In this document: positions 60,323-64,000 of the stretch, in pieces
How the letters are laid out: every line of letters begins with the position of its first letter
How positions within the stretch are numbered: the first letter of the stretch is position 1
From: Diphasiastrum complanatum
Taxonomy: Eukaryota > Streptophyta > Lycopodiopsida > Lycopodiales > Lycopodiaceae
NCBI GenBank assembly: GCA_029204225.1
Contig: CM055095.1
Coordinates: 70,287,574-70,351,573 of the forward strand
Direction: 5' to 3'
DNA length: 64,000 nt
Translations under genes and position numbers: made by a program
Notes under the pieces: model-generated
The model's input: the letters and a program-made list of their open reading frames with translations, nothing else
What the model was told of the DNA's origin: nothing
Databases searched by the model: none

Positions 60323-61018
60323 TGTCGCAAAATTGTTGCGAACAATTCGAGAAATATTTTGGACTGTTCTTCAAGTTCACCTGTCGCGAAACTATTTCGA
60401 ACAGTTCACGAAATATTCTAGCTTCCTTCCTTCAAGCTCAAAAATTGTCATTTGTCGCGAACAATTCGCAAATGTCAAAAATGTTGCGAAGAGCTAAGTG
60501 TCGTGAACAATTCGCAAAACACGAAGCTGAAACGAAGAGACAGATTGTCGCGAAATATTTGCGAACAGAATTTATTCGAGCCTGGAAACAGAGCATATAT
60601 TTGAATATCAATCGTCGTAAACATTTAGATTGAATCTATTGTTATAGTATTAAAAGGCCAAAAGACCTGTCCTGTAGCAATATAAATACATATGCACTAC
60701 TCGTTGAAACTAACTCAATCAGAGACACAACAACAAGATAACACAACAAGAGATGTATATTGATAAATAAGATTCAGAGTTATAAAAATCTGATCAATAG
60801 TTTCTTATTGTCTTAATGATCTTGAGTTGTCTCATACTACCACATATAGTATCTTACTTTCGCATATAATCTCCGCACGCGTATTCAGTCAGAATAAATA
60901 CTGTTCTATTAGTACATAGATCAGATAACATCGCGATTGAAGATATTGATATTAGTTTGATTTATTCGAACTTGCATCGTGTTCTCTGTGGAAGAATAAT
61001 TGCTTATTTTCCTTCACA
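60323..61018 (+). mobile_element. LTR-like block with palindromic GCGAA...TTCGC repeats
   Basis: TGTCGCAAAATTG at the left and CCTTCACA at the right give TG...CA ends and a length of about 696 bp. A TATA box (TATAAATA, 60681) lies at the expected U3/R position. Upstream of it, at 60323-60626, about six variants of GTCGCGAACAATTCGC-type palindromes occur. It separates copia RT (left) from copia pre-integrase (right), an order impossible within one element, so it is a solo LTR or the junction of two elements. No target duplication was seen. Confidence 0.5.
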
Positions 61019-61021
61019 ATC

Positions 61022-61490
61022 TTGTATTATTATATGCATCATAACAAAATGGTCAAGGACATGAACATAAACGTTGTTACTACGGCTAAGCAATCTGTTT
61101 GTGAAAGTTGCTTACTGGGGAAACAACCTAGAACTAGAATTCCAAGAGGACAAGCCAAAAGGGCGAAGTCCATATTGTCACTGATACACAATGACTTATG
61201 TGGTCCTATGAGCGTACCTTCCTTGGGTCAAGCTCTATATTTTATTACATTCATTGATGACTACTCCCGATTTACTAGAGTCATGTTCATAAAGAACAAG
61301 TCAGTAGCATTCAATCGCTTCAAAGAATTCAAGGAATATGCTGAGAATCAGACTGGTCAGAGAGTCAAGGCCCTACATTCTGATTTAAAAGGAGAGTACT
61401 TATCAAATGAAATGAAGGACCCAATCTTCATGTGGCATGCACCATCAGTTTACTACGAGCTACACTCCACAACAAAACAGAGTAGTTGAA
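61022..61490 (+). pseudogene. Copia pre-integrase and integrase fragment
   Basis: One open frame of 155 codons: HHNKMVKDMNINVV (pre-integrase end), CESCLLGKQPRTRI (zinc ligands), SLIHNDLCGPMSVPSLGQAL, YFITFIDDYSRFTRVMFIKN and ALHSDLKGEYLSNEM (second catalytic aspartate). It ends at a stop near 61489, after which another frame reads a few residues of the catalytic-glutamate segment before the opposite-strand ORF3 begins at about 61540. Confidence 0.88.
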
Positions 61491-61539
61491 CAAAAGAACC
61501 GCACACTATTGGAAGTTGCATGATCCATATAATGCTTTT

Positions 61540-62657
61540 GTTCGAGAACCAAATAATGGGCTTTGTAGCCTTTCCTCTGAACTTGGTCGAACCTGATTCA
61601 TGCCCTGCAACCGTGTTATCTCAGCCAAATGATCTTTTAATTTTGCCTGCAAGCCTATACATTCTTCTTCCTTAGTTTGGAACTTTTTCTGCCAGTCTGC
61701 TATGTCTTGCTGTAATTGTTGGACATCCGTCTTTAATAACTATAAGTTGACCTACGCTTGTATACCCTCCTTGTGATTCAGCCAATCCTGACAGTGTTGT
61801 ACAGTCGGCAAATAACTCTGTTTCTCTACTAGCTCTCTCTCCAACTATAAATTCTCTTCTTGTAACAAGCTCTGCTCATCCATTAACGTTTCAATCTTTT
61901 CAGTAGCCCAAGTGCGTAAGATGTTCTTGGCCCAATCCTTCAGACCTACACTGTCAATCCGCACCGGCCCACCAGCGGTGATATTATCCAGTTGAGATTG
62001 CAGCAAGTCCCGCTCATACTCAACAACATCTTTATATGTTTGTAAAGTACTAGCCTCCCACTGATGTTTTGTGATTTTCTCAAAATATTGAGCATTTTTC
62101 TCTTTTAACGTCGTATTCTCATCTGTACTCCTCTGCAACTGCTCTCTAAGCTTGTGGATGCACGCGTCTTTCTCTTGTACCTGTGATTGGTACTGGCGTA
62201 ACTTGGGTAGTTCCTCTTCCGTGAGCCGTAATATTGCAGTCTGTTTCTCATATAGTGTCTTCCAATACGATGCCTCCTTCTCTAGTTGAAAGTAATTCCA
62301 TAGAAATTTCATAGCGAGTTTTACCCCGGCCGGAAGCTTAGTTGTTGTATGCAAAATCTCTTTGATTTGGTCCTCATCTCGGTGTGCCTCAAAAACAGAT
62401 GGTACCCCATCCGTCCACAACTGATCAGCCTGAATGCGCGAAATAGAAGTTATCATAGCATCAGCTTGTGTATGCGGTGCCAAATCCATGTATGTTTCAT
62501 CCATGTGAATCACTTGGAGTTGGACTTGGAAATTACCAGAATCAAACTGAACATCTTCTTCATCCTCCTGCATTTCGGGTACTAACACCACACTACTCAC
62601 GGCAGCAATAGAAGCGGGAATACTCTGTAAAGATTTCACCTCTTCATTTGATAACAC
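61540..62657 (-). pseudogene. ORF3-like coiled-coil protein, copy 4
   Basis: A 270-codon open frame (62657-61845) begins MLSNEEVKSLQSIPASIAAV, has an acidic linker (VPEMQEDEEDVQFDSGNFQV), an ordered block (TTTKLPAGVKLAMKFLWNYF) and a long coiled coil (ASYWKTLYEKQTAILRLTEE onward). After TAG at about 61843 the same frame continues as coiled coil (LERELVEKQSYLPTVQHCQD; LLKTDVQQLQQDIADWQKKF; ITRLQGMNQVRPSSEERL) to about 61560, broken only by further TAGs at glutamine-like positions. The arrangement of linker plus Gln-rich coiled coil matches ORF3 copies B, 2 and 3. The N-terminal GYLLEAI block is not seen upstream. No pol is visible within the window to the right. Confidence 0.6.
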
Positions 62658-64000
62658 TCAGAAGGCCTCACACATCTTAGTAATATGTGCACGTTACTCA
62701 CTATACTTCCAAGCCCCGTCCAAGCAATCAACATGTTGCCCTAAAAAAAAGATGGTAAAGATTTGTTGCCATGGGCCCTCACAAAAAATTTCAATAAAGG
62801 TTGTCATTTTCTAAGCGAGGCCCTTACCTTAAAAAAGAAGTATCTTTTAGGGCATTTCAATTATATATGCCATTGTCTAATTAAAGCGAACTTTCAGTAC
62901 TATTAAAACCATAGAAATGTCATTTGACATCAAGCTAGAAAGAATGACTCAAAAGTTGACACCATCATCACCATGATGGTATACTAACTCCCCATCCTTG
63001 AATGTTTGTGAGCCCACCCCTCCAAGGACATTAGACGTTTGAAATACTCTCCTTAGTGCATTTTAGGGTGCTCTTCATAAATGTTTTCGTTTGTGTTGGA
63101 AAGGCAATCAACTAGCCCTTAGAAACGATAGGTTCAATCTAGTCATTCATTTTGAATTGAAAGCTAATGATTGGGAGGAAAATGTTTTATTTTTTTTGTT
63201 TTGTTCTGTAAAGCAATCAAATAGCTCTTAAAAAGAGGAGCACCATCACTCCAATGACAATGGTGGTGCAACAACCATCTAGTGGAGATGGGAAATGATA
63301 ACACTATCTTTCCAAAAATGTGGTCTCATTCCCCACCCTAAGATTCTAGTAATATATCAATCACCTTGTTCGATCTTGTAGAATGGTATTTGTTGTGAAG
63401 TTTTGACTTTTATAGTAAATTGAATAAATGGAAGTCTATTTTTCTAATGAGTATTTTCATGACTTCTTGAAGTGTAATCTTCAATGATTTTTTAATGTTT
63501 TGTATAGTTTTTAGTGAAGAATAAAATTGAAGTTCTGTACGATAGTAGCATTACTCTTATGTAATGAGTTTAGCCTTATTTTTACTGCCACTTATATTAT
63601 TTTGAGGATCGAACATATGCATCTATTGACTGGAGGCAAATTTTATGTGCTAACATGATGAATAGATTTTAAATATCCTACAAGTTGTTTATGTTGATAT
63701 TGTTGATTCTAGGTCATAATGAATCAATTGTTGTTTCTAGGACGTTCCGAATTTTGTACACAAACAAGTCATAAACCCAATTGATTGTTTTTTTGCGATC
63801 TTTTACACAGACAAAAAAATGCGTGCAATTGGTCAATTTATTTTATGCAAAGAGGATTTCTAAATCTAGAGAAGGTTTTCCATGGCACAATAACTTGATT
63901 GTTTTCAGGTTGACTTGTTGATCTGGATGAAGGTAATGGGGTATTGTGAAAGAGGATATGGTTAATTTCCTTGTTTCGCTAAAGATGGAACTTAGTGTAA
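62658..64000. other. Unassigned AT-rich right edge
   Basis: No coding region, repeat array or LTR recognised. Short phrases such as ACCATCATCACCATGATGGT (62965) are palindromic but isolated. Confidence 0.35.

Overview
The window is plant nuclear DNA dominated by transposable elements. This rests on Ty1/copia and Ty3/gypsy polyproteins of plant type, primer-binding sites matching plant initiator-Met and Asp tRNAs, a GIL1/IRKI-type plant gene, and very long GA microsatellites. The low gene density and nested, decayed retroelements suggest a large genome. I lean towards a fern or other non-angiosperm vascular plant, but that is a guess.

Layout. 1-1515: decayed copia integrase pieces (+). 1480-3235: Ty3/gypsy pol remnant (-). 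3815-8780: a second gypsy remnant (-), with pol followed downstream by a separate ORF3. 8781-10340: an LTR and interior remnant of a related element. 10380-13902: GA/GT/GGGA microsatellites mixed with a 34-bp minisatellite and hairpin-forming repeats. 14669-17085: copia reverse transcriptase broken by a chromovirus 3' LTR and integrase end. 17100-21956: a third gypsy (pol, GA tract, ORF3). 22.5-24.0 kb: a decayed transposase-like ORF. 25.1-28.8 kb: a foldback element, a copia-type LTR with PBS, and a gypsy RT fragment. 29.3-32.9 kb: short tandem repeats, then the only clearly intact host gene, a DUF641/GIL1-IRKI family protein. 35.2-37.8 kb: a duplicated copia remnant. 40.3-51.5 kb: a copia element split by a complete gypsy element (41440-50956) with both LTRs, a 5-bp target duplication, a tRNA-Asp PBS and an ORF3 downstream of pol. 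53.4-59.5 kb: two inverted, diverged copies of a multi-exon gene whose first exon is a histone H3-like fold. 59.7-61.5 kb: copia RT, an LTR-like block and copia integrase. 61.5-62.7 kb: a fourth ORF3.

Two things stand out. The first is the inverted pair of histone-H3-like genes, which carry a basic linker and an unrecognised C-terminal region and share splice positions. The second is the gypsy lineage with an ORF3 in the env position. ORF3 occurs in four copies and has a conserved N-terminal block, a low-complexity linker, coiled coils and a conserved C-terminal block. In three copies the spacer between pol and ORF3 carries short repeated motifs.

Most coding remnants hold frameshifts and stops. 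ORF, exon and LTR limits given for them are estimates by eye.
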